This document shows positions 16,200 through 33,108 of a DNA stretch of 64,000 nucleotides, piece by piece; positions within the stretch are counted from its first letter, which is position 1, and every line of letters starts with the position of its first letter. The notes beneath the pieces were generated by a model, which ran no database searches, was not told where the DNA came from, and was given only the letters and a program-made list of their open reading frames with translations. The stretch covers positions 15,370,698 through 15,434,697 of the forward strand of contig OZ037765.1 of NCBI GenBank assembly GCA_964035545.1, written 5' to 3'. The DNA is from Bugula neritina. Its lineage: Eukaryota > Bryozoa > Gymnolaemata > Cheilostomatida > Bugulidae. The translations under genes and the position numbers were made by a program.

Positions 16200-19100
16200 A
16201 ACACACTACAACATACTGAAATACACTGTAACATTATGAATTACACTGCAACACATTGAAATATACTGCAACATACCGAAATATATGGTAAACAACTGAA
16301 ATATACTGCAAAAATACTGAAATATACTGTAACATACTGAAAGAAACTGCAACATACTGAAATACACTGTAACATACTGAAATACACTGTAACATACTGA
16401 AATACACTGCAACATACTACAACATATTGAAATACACTGCAAAACCTTGAAATGTACCGCAACATACTGAAATATGCTGTAGCACACTGAAATACGCTGC
16501 AACTCACTAAAATATGAAGTAATATAGAGAATTGTACTGTAAAATACTGAAATATACTGTAACATACTGAAATATACTGCAACATACTGCAACATACTGA
16601 AATACACTGTAACATACTGAAATACACTGCAACATACTGAAAAACTTTGAAATACACTGGAACATATTGAAATACCTTACAACACATTGAAATATACTGC
16701 AACACACTGAAACATACAGTAACATACTGAAGTATACTGCGACACATTGAGATATACTGCAACATAGTTAAATATAATGCAAGATACTGCAACATACTGA
16801 AATACACTGTGACATACTGAAATACACTGCAACATACTGCAACATACTGCAACATACTGAAATACACTGCAACACATTGAAATAAACCGCAACATACCTA
16901 AGTATACGGTAATATACTGAAATATAATGTAACACATTGAAAAACATTGCAACATACTGAAACATGCTGTAGCACACTGAAATACAGTGCAACATACTGA
17001 AATATAATGCAAGATACTGCAACATATAGAAATACACTGTGACATACTGAGACACACTGCAACATACTGAAAGACACTGTAATATATCGAAATACACTGC
17101 AACACATTGAACTATACTGCAACACATTGAAATATACTGCAACATACTGAAACATGCTGTAGCATACTGAAATACACTGCAACACATTGAAGTATACTAT
17201 AATATACAGAAATGTACTGTAACATACTGAAACATACGTCAACATACTGAAATGTACTGCAACATGCTGAACTATACTGCAACATACTGAAATACACTGT
17301 AATATACTGAATTAAACTGCAACATACTGAAATAAGCTGTAGCATACTGAAATACATTGCAGCACACTGAAGCGTACTGTAATATACCACAACAAACCGA
17401 AATTTATGGCATACTGAGATATGTTGCAAACTAGTAAAATCTACTGCAACATACCAAAAAAGACCTCAACTGTGCAAAATAATGAAATATACTGCAAAAA
17501 TACTGAAATATACTGCAACAATTTAAAATTTACTGTATGATATTGAAATATACTGAAACACACTGAAACATACTGAAAGAAACTGCAACATACTGAAATA
17601 CACTGTAACATACTGAAATACACTGCAACATACTGCAACATACTGCAACATACTGAATTACACTGTAACATATTGAAATACACTGCAATACATTGAAATT
17701 TACTGCAACACACTGAAACATACTGCAACATACTGAAATATACTGCAACATATCGAAGTATATTGTAATATACGAACATGTACTGTAACATACTGAAACA
17801 TACTGAAATATACTTCAACATTCTGAAGGACACTGTAACATATTGAAATACACTGCAACACATTGAAATATACTGGAACATACTGAAATGCACTGTAAAA
17901 TACTGAAATATACTGCAACATACTGCAACATACTGAAATACACTGTAACATACTGAAATACACTGCAACATACTGCAACATACTGAAATACACTGGAACA
18001 TATTGAAATACACTACAACACATTAAAATATACTGGAACACACTGAAACATACAGCAACATACTGAAATATACTGCGACACATTGAGATATACTGCGACA
18101 TACTGAAATATGCTGTAGTATGCTGAAATACACTGCAACACACTGAAGTATACTGTAAAATACAGAAATATACTGTAACATACTGAAACATCTGTCAACA
18201 TACTGAAATGTACTGCAAAATGCTGAAATATATTGCAACATACTGAAATACACTGTAACATACTCAATTACACTGCAACAAACTGCAACACACTGAAATA
18301 CGCTTTAACATATTGAAATACGCTCCAACACATTAAAAGATACTGCAACATACTGAAACCTACGGCAACATACTGAAATATACTGTGACGCATTGAAATA
18401 TACTGCAACATACTGAAATATGCTGTAGAATACTGAAATACACTGCAACACACTGAAGTATACTGTAATATACAGAACTGTACTGTAACATACTGAAACA
18501 TACGTCAACGTACTGAAATATACTGCAACATGCTGAACGATTCTGCAACATACTGAAATACACTGTAATATACTGAATTAAACTGCAACATACTGCAACA
18601 TACTGAAATAAGCTGTAACATATTGAAATACACTGCGACACATTGTAATATACTGCAACATACTGAATCATACGGCAACATACTGAAATATACTGCAACA
18701 CATTGAAATATACTGCAACACACTGAAATATGCTGTAGCAGACTGAAATACATTGCAGCACACTGAAGCGTACTGATACATACTGAAGCATACTGAAAAA
18801 TACTTCAACATACTGAGATGTACTGCAACATACTGAAACATACTGAAACACACTGTAACATACTGAAATACACTGCAACATACTACAACATATTGAAATA
18901 CACTATAACATACTGAAATATACTGCAACACACTGCAACATACTGAAATACACTGTACCATACTGAAATACACTGCAACATACTACAACATATTGAAATA
19001 CACTGCAACACATTGAAATATACTGCAACACACTGAAATATGGTGTACTATACAGAAATGTACTGTAGAATGCTGAAATATACTGTAACATACTGAAATA

Positions 19101-22100
19101 TACTGCAACATACTGCAACATACTGAAATACACTGTAAAATACTGAAATACACTGCAACATACTGAAATACTTTGAAATACACTGGAACATATTGAAATA
19201 CCTTACAACACATTGAAATATACTGCAACACACTGAAACATACAGCAACATACTGAAATATACTGCGACACATTAAGATATACTGCAACATAGTTAAATA
19301 TAATGCAAGATACTGCAACATACTGAAACACACTGTGACATACTGAAATACACTGCAAATACTGCAACATACTGAAAGACACTGTAACCTACTGAAATAC
19401 ACTGCAACACACTACAACATACTGAAATACACTGTAACATTATGAATTACACTGCAACACATTGAAATATACTGCAACATACCGAAATATATGGTAAACA
19501 ACTGAAATATACTGCAAAAACACTGAAATATACTGTAACATACTGAAAGAAACTGCAACATACTGAAATACACTGTAACATACTGAAATACACTGCAACA
19601 TACTACAACATATTGAAACACACTGCAACACCTTGAAATGTACCGCAACATACTGAAATATGCTGTAGCACACTGAAATACGCTGCAACTCACTAAAATA
19701 TAGTGTAATATAGAGAATTGTACTGTAAAATACTGAATTATACTGTAACATACTGAAATATACTGCAACATACTGCAACATACTGAAATACACTGTAACA
19801 TACTGAAATACACTGCAACATACTGAAAAACTTTGAAATACACTGGAACATATTGAAATACCTTACAACACATTGAAATATACTGCAACACACTGAAACA
19901 TACAGTAACATACTGAAATATACTGCGACACATTGAGATATACTGCAACATAGTTAAATATAATGCAAGATACCGCAACATACTGAAATACACTGTGACA
20001 TACTGAAATACACTGCAACATACTGCAACATACTGCAACATACTGAAATACACTGCAACACATTGAAATAAACCGCAACATACCTAAGTATACGGTAATA
20101 TACTGAAATATAATGTAACACATTGAAAAACATTGCAACATACTGAAACATGCTGTAGCACACTGAAATACACTGCAACATACTGAAATATAATGCAAGA
20201 TACTGCAACATATAGAAATACACTGTGACATACTGAGACACACTGCAACATACTGCAACATACTGCAACATACTGAAAGACACTGTAATATATTGAAATA
20301 CACTGCAACACATTGAACTATACTGCAACACATTGAAATATACTGCAACATACTGAAACATGCTGTAGCATACTGAAATATACTGCAACACATTGAAGTA
20401 TAGTATAATATACAGAAATGTACTGTAACATACTGAAACATACGTCAACATACTGAAATGTACTGCAACATGCTGAACTATACTGCAACATACTGAAATA
20501 CACTGTAATATACTGAATTAAACTGCAACATACTGCAACATACTGAAATAAGCTGTAGCATACTGAAATACATTGCAGCACACTGAAGCGTACTGTAATA
20601 TACCACAACAAACCGAAATTTATGGCATACTGAGATATGTTGCAAACCAGTAAAATCTACTGCAACATACCAAAAAAGACCTCAACTGCGCAAAATAATG
20701 AAATATACTGCAAAAATACTGAAATATACTGCAACAATTTAAAATTTACTGTATGATACTGAAATATACTGAAACACACTGAAACATGCTGCAAGATACT
20801 GCAACATACTGAAATACACTGTAACATACTGAAATACACTGCAACATACTGCAACATACTGCAACATACTGAATTACACTGTAACATATTGAAATACGCT
20901 GCAACACATCAAAATATACTGCAAGATACCGAAATACATGGTAAACTGCTGAAATGTACTGTAACACATTGAAAAATACTGCAACATACTGAAATATACT
21001 GTAACACACTGAAATATACTGCAACATACTGAAATACACTGTAACATACTGAAATATACTGCAACATACTGAAATATACTGTAACATACTGAAATATACT
21101 GCAACATACTGAAATACACTGTAACATACTGAAATATACTGCAACATACTGCAACATACTGAAATACACTGTAACATTATGAATTACACTGCAACACATT
21201 GAAATATACTGCAACATACCGAAATATATGGTAAACAACTGAAATATACTGAAAAATACTGAAATATACTGTAACATACTGAAAGAAACTGCAACATACT
21301 GAAATACACTGTAACATACTGAAATACACTGTAACATACTGAAATACACTGCAACATACTACAACATATTGAAATACACTGCAACACCTTGAAATGTACC
21401 GCAACATACTGAGATATGCTGTAGCACACTGAAATACGCTGCAACTCACTAAAATATGAAGTAATATAGAGAATTGTACTGTAAAATACTGAAATATACT
21501 GTAACATACTGAAATATACTGCAACATACTGCAACATACTGAAATACACTGTAACATACTGAAATACACTGCAACATACTGAAAAACTTTGAAATACACT
21601 GGAACATATTGAAATACCTTACAACACATTGAAATATACTGCAACACACTGAAACATACAGTAACATACTGAAGTATACTGCGACACATTGAGATATACT
21701 GCAACATAGTTAAATATAATGCAAGATACTGCAACATACTGAAATACACTGTGACATACTGAAATACACTGCAACATACTGCAACATACTGCAACATACT
21801 GAAATACACTGCAACACATTGAAATAAACCGCAACATACCTAAGTATACGGTAATATACTGAAATATAATGTAACACATTGAAAAACATTGCAACATACT
21901 GAAACATGCTGTAGCACACTGAAATACACTGCAACATACTGAAATATAATGCAAGATACTGCAACATATAGAAATACACTGTGACATACCGAGACACACT
22001 GCAACATACTGCAACATACTGAAAGACACTGTAATATATTGAAATACACTGCAACACATTGAACTATACTGCAACACATTGAAATATACTGCAACATACT

Positions 22101-23725
22101 GAAACATGTTGTAGCATACTGAAATACACTGCAACACATTGAAGTATACTATAATATACAGAAATGTACTGTAACATACTGAAACATACGTCAACATACT
22201 GAAATGTACTGCAACATGCTGAACTATACTGCAACATACTGAAATACACTGTAATATACTGAATTAAACTGCAACATACTGCAACATACTGAAATACACT
22301 GTAACATACTGAAATACACTGCAACATACTGCAACATACTGAAATACACTGGAACATATTGAAATACACTACAACACATTAAAATATACTGGAACACACT
22401 GAAACATACAGCAACATACTGAAATATACTGCGACACATTGAGATATACTGCGACATACTGAAATATGCTGTAGTATGCTGAAATACACTGCAACACACT
22501 GAAGTATACTGTAAAATACAGAAATATACTGTAACATACTGAAACATCTGTCAACATACTGAAATGTACTGCAAAATGCTGAAATATATTGCAACATACT
22601 GAAATACACTGTAACATACTCAATTACACTGCAACAAACTGCAACACACTGAAATACGCTTTAACATATTGAAATACGCTCCAACACATTAAAAGATACT
22701 GCAACATACTGAAACCTACGGCAACATACTGAAATATACTGCGACGCATTGAAATATACTGCAACATACTGAAATATGCTGTAGAATACTGAAATACACT
22801 GCAACACACTGAAGTATACTGTAATATACAGAACTGTACTGTAACATACTGAAACATACGTCAACGTACTGAAATATACTGCAACATGCTGAACGATTCT
22901 GCAACATACTGAAATACACTGTAATATACTGAATTAAACTGCAACATACTGCAACATACTGAAATAAGCTGTAACATATTGAAATACACTGCGACACATT
23001 GTAATATACTGCAACATACTGAATCATACGGCAACATACTGAAATATACTGCAACACATTGAAATATACTGCAACACACTGAAATATGCTGTAGCAGACT
23101 GAAATACATTGCAGCACACTGAAGCGTACTGATACATACTGAAGCAAACTGAAAAATACTTCAACATACTGAGATGTACTGCAACATACTGAAACATACT
23201 GAAACACACTGTAACATACTGAAATACACTGCAACATACTACAACATATTGAAATACACTATAACATACTGAAATATACTGCAACACACTGCAACATACT
23301 GAAATACACTGTACCATACTGAAATACACTGCAACATACTACAACATATTGAAATACACTGCAACACATTGAAATATACTGCAACACACTGAAATATGGT
23401 GTACTATACAGAAATGTACTGTAGAATGCTGAAATATACTGTAACATACTGAAATATACTGCAACATACTGCAACATACTGAAATACACTGTAAAATACT
23501 GAAATACACTGCAACATACTGAAATACTTTGAAATACACTGGAACATATTGAAATACCTTACAACACATTGAAATATACTGCAACACACTGAAACATACA
23601 GCAACATACTGAAATATACTGCGACACATTAAGATATACTGCAACATAGTTAAATATAATGCAAGATACTGCAACATACTGAAACACACTGTGACATACT
23701 GAAATACACTGCAAATACTGCAACA
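16200..23725. repeat. Array zone with 4.36-kb duplication
   Basis: Units here begin with the ATTATGAATT landmark near 16,232, 19,437, 21,175 and 23,814. They carry GTAATATAGAGAATTG (near 16,505, 19,705, 21,465 and 24,070), a variant absent from the zone to the left. The stretch from about 20,883 to 21,170 is a mosaic. At about 20,897 it leaves the block following the degenerate segment and enters the CATCAAAATATACTGCAAG block, otherwise seen near 14,790. No gene is visible. Confidence 0.8.
17925..20896. repeat. 3-kb block, first copy of a 4,356/4,366 pair
   Basis: It matches 22,281-25,262. The offset is 4,356 at several landmarks up to about 19,350 (checked at the GAAACCTACGGC string near 18,355 and 22,711) and 4,366 afterwards. 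The change is one M2 unit missing here, next to a 9-bp unit GCAAATACT near 19,353. Confidence 0.85.
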
Positions 23726-25262
23726 TACTGCAACATACTGAAAGACACTGTAACCTACTGAAATACACTGCAACACACTACAACATACTGAAATACACTG
23801 TAACATTATGAATTACACTGCAACACATTGAAATATACTGCAACATACCGAAATATATGGTAAACAACTGAAATATACTGCAAAAACACTGAAATATACT
23901 GTAACATACTGAAAGAAACTGCAACATACTGAAATACACTGTAACATACTGAAATACACTGCAACATACTACAACATATTGAAACACACTGCAACACCTT
24001 GAAATGTACCGCAACATACTGAAATATGCTGTAGCACACTGAAATACGCTGCAACTCACTAAAATATAGTGTAATATAGAGAATTGTACTGTAAAATACT
24101 GAATTATACTGTAACATACTGAAATATACTGCAACATACTGCAACATACTGAAATACACTGTAACATACTGAAATACACTGCAACATACTGAAAAACTTT
24201 GAAATACACTGGAACATATTGAAATACCTTACAACACATTGAAATATACTGCAACACACTGAAACATACAGTAACATACTGAAATATACTGCGACACATT
24301 GAGATATACTGCAACATAGTTAAATATAATGCAAGATACCGCAACATACTGAAATACACTGTGACATACTGAAATACACTGCAACATACTGCAACATACT
24401 GCAACATACTGAAATACACTGCAACACATTGAAATAAACCGCAACATACCTAAGTATACGGTAATATACTGAAATATAATGTAACACATTGAAAAACATT
24501 GCAACATACTGAAACATGCTGTAGCACACTGAAATACACTGCAACATACTGAAATATAATGCAAGATACTGCAACATATAGAAATACACTGTGACATACT
24601 GAGACACACTGCAACATACTGCAACATACTGCAACATACTGAAAGACACTGTAATATATTGAAATACACTGCAACACATTGAACTATACTGCAACACATT
24701 GAAATATACTGCAACATACTGAAACATGCTGTAGCATACTGAAATATACTGCAACACATTGAAGTATACTATAATATACAGAAATGTACTGTAACATACT
24801 GAAACATACGTCAACATACTGAAATGTACTGCAACATGCTGAACTATACTGCAACATACTGAAATACACTGTAATATACTGAATTAAACTGCAACATACT
24901 GCAACATACTGAAATAAGCTGTAGCATACTGAAATACATTGCAGCACACTGAAGCGTACTGTAATATACCACAACAAACCGAAATTTATGGCATACTGAG
25001 ATATGTTGCAAACCAGTAAAATCTACTGCAACATACCAAAAAAGACCTCAACTGCGCAAAATAATGAAATATACTGCAAAAATACTGAAATATACTGCAA
25101 CAATTTAAAATTTACTGTATGATACCGAAATATACTGAAACACACTGAAACATGCTGCAAGATACTGCAACATACTGAAATACACTGTAACATACTGAAA
25201 TACACTGCAACATACTGCAACATACTGCAACATACTGAATTACACTGTAACATATTGAAATA
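22281..25262. repeat. 3-kb block, second copy
   Basis: Partner of 17,925-20,896, carrying the extra 10-bp M2 unit near 23,725. Its right part is also the left end of the large duplicated segment (23,725-37,495), so the same sequence exists in at least three places: near 19.4, 23.8 and 38.5 kb. Confidence 0.85.
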
Positions 25263-25694
25263 CACTGCAATACATTGAAATCTACTGCAACACACTGAAA
25301 CATACTGCAACATACTAAAATATACTGCAACATATCGAAGTATATTGTAATATACGAACATGTACTGTAACATACTGAAACATACTGAAACATACTGAAA
25401 TATACTTCAACATTCTGAAATGTACTGCAACATACTGCAACATACCGAGATACACTGTAACATTCTCAAATACACTTCAACACATTGAAACAAACTGCAA
25501 CATACCTAAATATACGGTAATATACTGAAATATACTGTAACACATTGAAAAACACTGCAAGATACTGAAATATGCTGTAGCACAATGAAATCCACTGCAA
25601 CATACTGAAACACACTGAAAAATAGTGAAATACACTGCAACATACTGCAACATACTGAAATACACTGTAACCTAATGAAATACACAGCAACACA

Positions 25695-28312
25695 CTACAA
25701 CATACTGAAATACACTGTAACATTATGAATTACACTGCAACACATTGAAATATACTGCAACATACCGAAATATATAGTAAACAACTGAAATATACTGCAA
25801 AAATACTGAAATATACTGTAACATACTGAAAGAAACTGCAACATACCGAAATATACTGTAACACATTGAAAAAAACTGCAACATACTGAAATATACTGTA
25901 ACGCACTGAAATATACTTGAAAGAAGTGAAATACACTGTAACATATTGAAATACACTGTAACATACTGAAATATACTGCAGCACACTGCAACATACTGAA
26001 ATACACTGTAACATACTGAAATACACTGCAACATACTACAACATATTGAAATACACTGCAACACATTGAAATATACTGCAACACACTGAAACATACGGCA
26101 ACATATTGAAATATACTGCAACACATTGAAATATACCGCAACATACTGAACTATGCTGTAGCACACTGAAATACACTGCAACTCACTGAAATATGGTGTA
26201 ATATACAGAAATGTACTGCAACATACTGAAATACTTTGAAATACACTCGAACATATTGAAATACCTTACAACACATTGAAATATAATGCAACACACTGAA
26301 ACATACAGCAACATACTGAAATATACTGCGACACATTAAGATATACTGCAACATAGTTAAATATAATGCAAGATACTGCAACATACTGAAATACACTGTG
26401 ACATACTGAAATACACTGCAACATACTGCAACATACTGCAACATACTGAAAGACACTGTAACCTACTGAAATACACTGCAACACACTACAACATACTGAA
26501 ATACACTGTAACATTATGAATTACACTGCAACACATTGAAATATACTGCAACATACCGAAATATATGGTAAACAACTGATATATACTGCAAAAATACTGA
26601 AATATACTGTAACATACTGAAAGAAACTGCAACATACTGAAATACACTGTAACATACTGAAATACACTGTAACATACTGAAATACACTGCAACATACTAC
26701 AACATATTGAAATACACTGCAACACCTTGAAATGTACCGCAACCTACTGAAATATGCTGTAGCACACTGAAATACGCTGCAACTCACTAAAATATAAAGT
26801 AATATAGAGAAATGTACTGTAAAATACTGAAATATACTGTAACATACTGAAATATACTGCAACATACTGCAACATACTGAAATACACTGTAACATACGGA
26901 AATACACTGCAACATACTGAAAAACTTTGAAATACACTGGAACATATTGAAATACCTTACAACACATTGAAATATACTGCAACACACTGAAACATACAGT
27001 AACATACTGAAATATACTGCGACGCATTGAGATATACTGCAACATAGTTAAATATAATGCAAGATACTGCAACATACTGAAATACACTGTGACATACTGA
27101 AATACACTGCAACATACTGCAACATACTGTAACATACTGAAATACACTGCAACACATTGAAATAAACCGCAACATACCTAAGTATACGGTAATATACTGA
27201 AATATAATGTAACACATTGAAAAACATTGCAACATACTGAAACATGCTGTAGCACACTGAAATACACTGCAACATACTGAAATATAATGCAAGATACTGC
27301 AACATGTAGAAATGCACTGTGACATACTGAGACACACTGCAACATACTGCAACATACTGCAACATACTGAAAGACACTGTAATATATTGAAATACACTGC
27401 AACACATTGAACTATACTGCAACACATTGAAATATACTGCAACCTACTGAAACATGCTGTAGCATACTGAAATACACTGCAACACATTGAAGTATACTAT
27501 AATATACAGAAATGTACTGTAACATACTGAAACATACGTCAACATACTGAAATGTACTGCAACATGCTGAACTATACTGCAACATACTGAAATACACTGT
27601 AATATACTGAATTAAACTGCAACATACTGAAATAAGCTGTAGCATACTGAAATACATTGCAGCACACTGAAGCGTACTGTAATATACCACAACAAACCGA
27701 AATTTATGGCATACTGAGATATGTTGCAAACTAGTAAAATCTACTGCAACATACCAAAAAAGACCTCAACTGTGCAAAATAATGAAATATACTGCAAAAA
27801 TACTGAAATATACTGCAACAATTTAAAATTTACTGTATGATACAGAAATATACTGAAACACACTGAAACATGCTGCAAGATACTGCAACATACTGAAATA
27901 CACTGTAACATACTGAAATACACTGCAACATACTGCAAAATACTGCAACATACTGAATTACACTGTAACATATTGAAATACACTGCAATACATTGAAATC
28001 TACTGCAACACACTGAAACATACTGCAACATACTAAAATATACTGCAACATATCGAACTATATTGTAATATACGAACATGTACTGTAACATACTGAAACA
28101 TACTGAAACATGCTGAAATATACTTCAACATTCTGAAATGTACTGCAACATACTGCAACATACCGAAATACACTGTAACATTCCCAAATACACTTCAACA
28201 CATTGAAACAAACTGCAACATACCTAAATATACGGTAATATACTGAAATATACTGTAACACATTGAAAAACACTGCAAGATACTGAAATATGCTGTAGCA
28301 CAATGAAATCCA
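25695..28312. repeat. HOR unit U1, 2,618 bp
   Basis: It starts at the ACTACAACATACTG string that leads into ATTATGAATT and ends before the next such start. The next unit repeats it at exactly +2,618 at all landmarks checked (26,521/29,139; 27,412/30,030; 27,743/30,361; 28,058/30,676). It differs from U2 by single bases, such as ACCAAAAAAGACC here and ACCAAAGAAGACC in U2. Confidence 0.88.
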
Positions 28313-30930
28313 CTACAACATACTGAAATACACTGTAACATTATGAATTACACTGCAACACATTGAAATATACTGCAACATACCGAAATATATAGTAAAC
28401 AACTGAAATATACTGCAAAAATACTGAAATATACTGTAACATACTGAAAGAAACTGCAACATACTGAAATATACTGTAACACATTGAAAAAAACTGCAAC
28501 ATACTGAAATATACTGTAACGCACTGAAATATACTTGAAAGAAGTGAAATACACTGTAACATATTGAAATACACTGTAACATACTGAAATATACTGCAGC
28601 ACACTGCAACATACTGAAATATACTGTAACATACTGAAATACACTGCAACATACTACAACATATTGAAATACACTGCAACACATTGAAATATACTGCAAC
28701 ACACTGAAACATACGGCAACATATTGAAATATACTGCAACACATTGAAATATACTGCAACATACTGAACTATGCTGTAGCACACTGAAATACACTGCAAC
28801 TCACTGAAATATGGTGTAATATACAGAAATGTACTGCAACATACTGAAATACTTTGAAATACACTCGAACATATTGAAATACCTTACAACACATTGAAAT
28901 ATACTGCAACACACTGAAACATACAGCAACATACTGAAATATACTGCGACACATTAAGATGTACTGCAACATAGTTAAATATAATGCAAGATACTGCAAC
29001 ATACTGAAATACACTGTGACATAATGAAATACACTGCAACATACTGCAACATACTGCAACATACTGAAAGACACTGTAACCTACTGAAATACACTGCAAC
29101 ACACTACAACATACTGAAATACACTGTAACATTATGAATTACACTGCAACACATTGAAATATACTGCAACATACCGAAATATATGGTAAACAACTGATAT
29201 ATACTGCAAAAATACTGAAATATACTGTAACATACTGAAAGAAACTGCAACATACTGAAATACACTGTAACATACTGAAATACACTGTAACATACTGAAA
29301 TACACTGCAACATACTACAACATATTGAAATACACTGCAACACCTTGAAATGTACCGCAACCTACTGAAATATGCTGTAGCACACTGAAATACGCTGCAA
29401 CTCACTAAAATATAAAGTAATATAGAGAAATGTACTGTAAAATACTGAAATATACTGTAACATACTGAAATATACTGCAACATACTGCAACATACTGAAA
29501 TACACTGTAACATACTGAAATACACTGCAACATACTGAAAAACTTTGAAATACACTGGAACATATTGAAATACCTTACAACACATTGAAATATACTGCAA
29601 CACACTGAAACATACAGTAACATACTGAAATATACTGCGACACATTGAGATATACTGCAACATAGTTAAATATAATGCAAGATACTGCAACATACTGAAA
29701 TACACTGTGACATACTGAAATACACTGCAACATACTGCAACATACTGTAACATACTGAAATACACTGCAACACATTGAAATAAACCGCAACATACCTAAG
29801 TATACGGTAATATACTGAAATATAATGTAACACATTGAAAAACATTGCAACATACTGAAACATGCTGTAGCACACTGAAATACACTGCAACATACTGAAA
29901 TATAATGCAAGATACTGCAACATGTAGAAATGCACTGTGACATACTGAGACACACTGCAACATACTGCAACATACTGCAACATACTGAAAGACACTGTAA
30001 TATATTGAAATACACTGCAACACATTGAACTATACTGCAACACATTGAAATATACTGCAACCTACTGAAACATGCTGTAGCATACTGAAATACACTGCAA
30101 CACATTGAAGTATACTATAATATACAGAAATGTACTGTAACATACTGAAACATACGTCAACATACTGAAATGTACTGCAACATGCTGAACTATACTGCAA
30201 CATACTGAAATACACTGTAATATACTGAATTAAACTGCAACATACTGAAATAAGCTGTAGCATACTGAAATACATTGCAGCACACTGAAGCGTACTGTAA
30301 TATACCACAACAAACCGAAAATTATGGCATACTGAGATATGTTGCAAACTAGTAAAATCTACTGCAACATACCAAAGAAGACCTCAACTGTGCAAAATAA
30401 TGAAATATACTGCAAAAATACTGAAATATACTGCAACAATTTAAAATTTACTGTATGATACTGAAATATACTGAAACACACTGAAACATGCTGCAAGATA
30501 CTGCAACATACTGAAATACACTGTAACATACTGAAATACACTGCAACATACTGCAAAATACTGCAACATACTGAATTACACTGTAACATATTGAAATACA
30601 CTGCAATACATTGAAATCTACTGCAACACACTGAAACATACTGCAACATACTAAAATATACTGCAACATATCGAACTATATTGTAATATACGAACATGTA
30701 CTGTAACATACTGAAACATACTGAAACATGCTGAAATTTACTTCAACATTCTGAAATGTACTGCAACATACTGCAACATACCGAAATACACTGTAACATT
30801 CCCAAATAGACTTCAACACATTGAAACAAACTGCAACATACCTAAATATACGGTAATATACTGAAATATACTGTAACACATTGAAAAACACTGCAAGATA
30901 CTGAAATATGCTGTAGCACAATGAAATGCA
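28313..30930. repeat. HOR unit U2, 2,618 bp
   Basis: Second unit of the series. Its private variants, including CAAAGAAGACC near 30,373, are shared by U3 and by the unit at 40,447-43,064. That makes U2 or a close sister the source of those copies. Confidence 0.88.
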
Positions 30931-33108
30931 CTACAACATACTGAAATACACTGTAACATTATGAATTACACTGCAACACATTGAAATATACTGCAACATA
31001 CCGAAATATATAGTAAACAACTGAAATATACTGCAAAAATACTGAAATATACTGTAACATACTGAAAGAAACTGCAACATACTGAAATATACTGTAACAC
31101 ATTGAAAAAAACTGCAACATACTGAAATATACTGTAACGCACTGAAATATACTTGAAAGAACTGAAATACACTGCAACATACTGAAATACACTGTGACAT
31201 AATGAAATACACTGCAACATACTGCAACATACTGCAACATACTGAAAGACACTGTAACCTACTGAAATACACTGCAACACACTACAACATACTGAAATAC
31301 ACTGTAACATTATGAATTACACTGCAACACATTGAAATATACTGCAACATACCGAAATATATGGTAAACAACTGATATATACTGCAAAAATACTGAAATA
31401 TACTGTAACATACTGAAAGAAACTGCAACATACTGAAATACACTGTAACATACTGAAATACACTGTAACATACTGAAATACACTGCAACATACTACAACA
31501 TATTGAAATACACTGCAACACCTTGAAATGTACCGCAACCTACTGAAATATGCTGTAGCACACTGAAATACGCTGCAACTCACTAAAATATAAAGTAATA
31601 TAGAGAAATGTACTGTAAAATACTGAAATATACTGTAACATACTGAAATATACTGCAACATACTGCAACATACTGAAATACACTGTAACATACTGAAATA
31701 CACTGCAACATACTGAAAAACTTTGAAATACACTGGAACATATTGAAATACCTTACAACACATTGAAATATACTGCAACACACTGAAACATACAGTAACA
31801 TACTGAAATATACTGCGACACATTGAGATATACTGCAACATAGTTAAATATAATGCAAGATACTGCAACATACTGAAATACACTGTGACATACTGAAATA
31901 CACTGCAACATACTGCAACATACTGTAACATACTGAAATACACTGCAACACATTGAAATAAACCGCAACATACCTAAGTATACGGTAATATACTGAAATA
32001 TAATGTAACACATTGAAAAACATTGCAACATACTGAAACATGCTGTAGCACACTGAAATACACTGCAACATACTGAAATATAATGCAAGATACTGCAACA
32101 TGTAGAAATGCACTGTGACATACTGAGACACACTGCAACATACTGCAACATACTGCAACATACTGAAAGACACTGTAATATATTGAAATACACTGCAACA
32201 CATTGAACTATACTGCAACACATTGAAATATACTGCAACCTACTGAAACATGCTGTAGCATACTGAAATACACTGCAACACATTGAAGTATACTATAATA
32301 TACAGAAATGTACTGTAACATACTGAAACATACGTCAACATACTGAAATGTACTGCAACATGCTGAACTATACTGCAACATACTGAAATACACTGTAATA
32401 TACTGAATTAAACTGCAACATACTGAAATAAGCTGTAGCATACTGAAATACATTGCAGCACACTGAAGCGTACTGTAATATACCACAACAAACCGAAAAT
32501 TATGGCATACTGAGATATGTTGCAAACTAGTAAAATCTACTGCAACATACCAAAGAAGACCTCAACTGTGCAAAATAATGAAATATACTGCAAAAATACT
32601 GAAATATACTGCAACAATTTAAAATTTACTGTATGATACTGAAATATACTGAAACACACTGAAACATGCTGCAAGATACTGCAACATACTGAAATACACT
32701 GTAACATACTGAAATACACTGCAACATACTGCAAAATACTGCAACATACTGAATTACACTGTAACATATTGAAATACACTGCAATACATTGAAATCTACT
32801 GCAACACACTGAAACATACTGCAACATACTAAAATATACTGCAACATATCGAACTATATTGTAATATACGAACATGTACTGTAACATACTGAAACATACT
32901 GAAACATGCTGAAATTTACTTCAACATTCTGAAATGTACTGCAACATACTGCAACATACCGAAATACACTGTAACATTCCCAAATAGACTTCAACACATT
33001 GAAACAAACTGCAACATACCTAAATATACGGTAATATACTGAAATATACTGTAACACATTGAAAAACACTGCAAGATACTGAAATATGCTGTAGCACAAT
33101 GAAATGCA
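30931..33108. repeat. HOR unit U3, 2,178 bp (U2 with a 440-bp internal deletion)
   Basis: It follows U2 at +2,618 only to the TTGAAAGAACTGAAATACACT string near 31,170. From there it continues with sequence equivalent to about 28,993 in U2, so 440 bp (44 units) are missing. After the junction it matches U2 at +2,178 (for example 29,139/31,317 and 30,361/32,539). Confidence 0.87.

Larger units (their letters stand above)
3430..16200. repeat. Array zone with irregular 1.3-2.2 kb HORs
   Basis: The block containing GAAATACTTTGAAATACACT next to the TGGAACATATTG string recurs with the same surroundings. Equivalent points lie at about 5,336, 6,967, 8,839, 10,140, 12,341 and 13,901, giving spacings of 1,631, 1,872, 1,301, 2,201 and 1,560 bp. 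The unit length is therefore not fixed. A second landmark, ACATGGTAAACTGCTG, occurs near 3,950, 8,025, 11,205 and 14,825, and once outside the zone near 20,938. Runs of successive GAAACATACT or GAAGCATACT units occur near 4,310, 6,240, 9,415, 11,620, 13,605, 14,480 and 15,210. No gene is visible. Confidence 0.85.
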
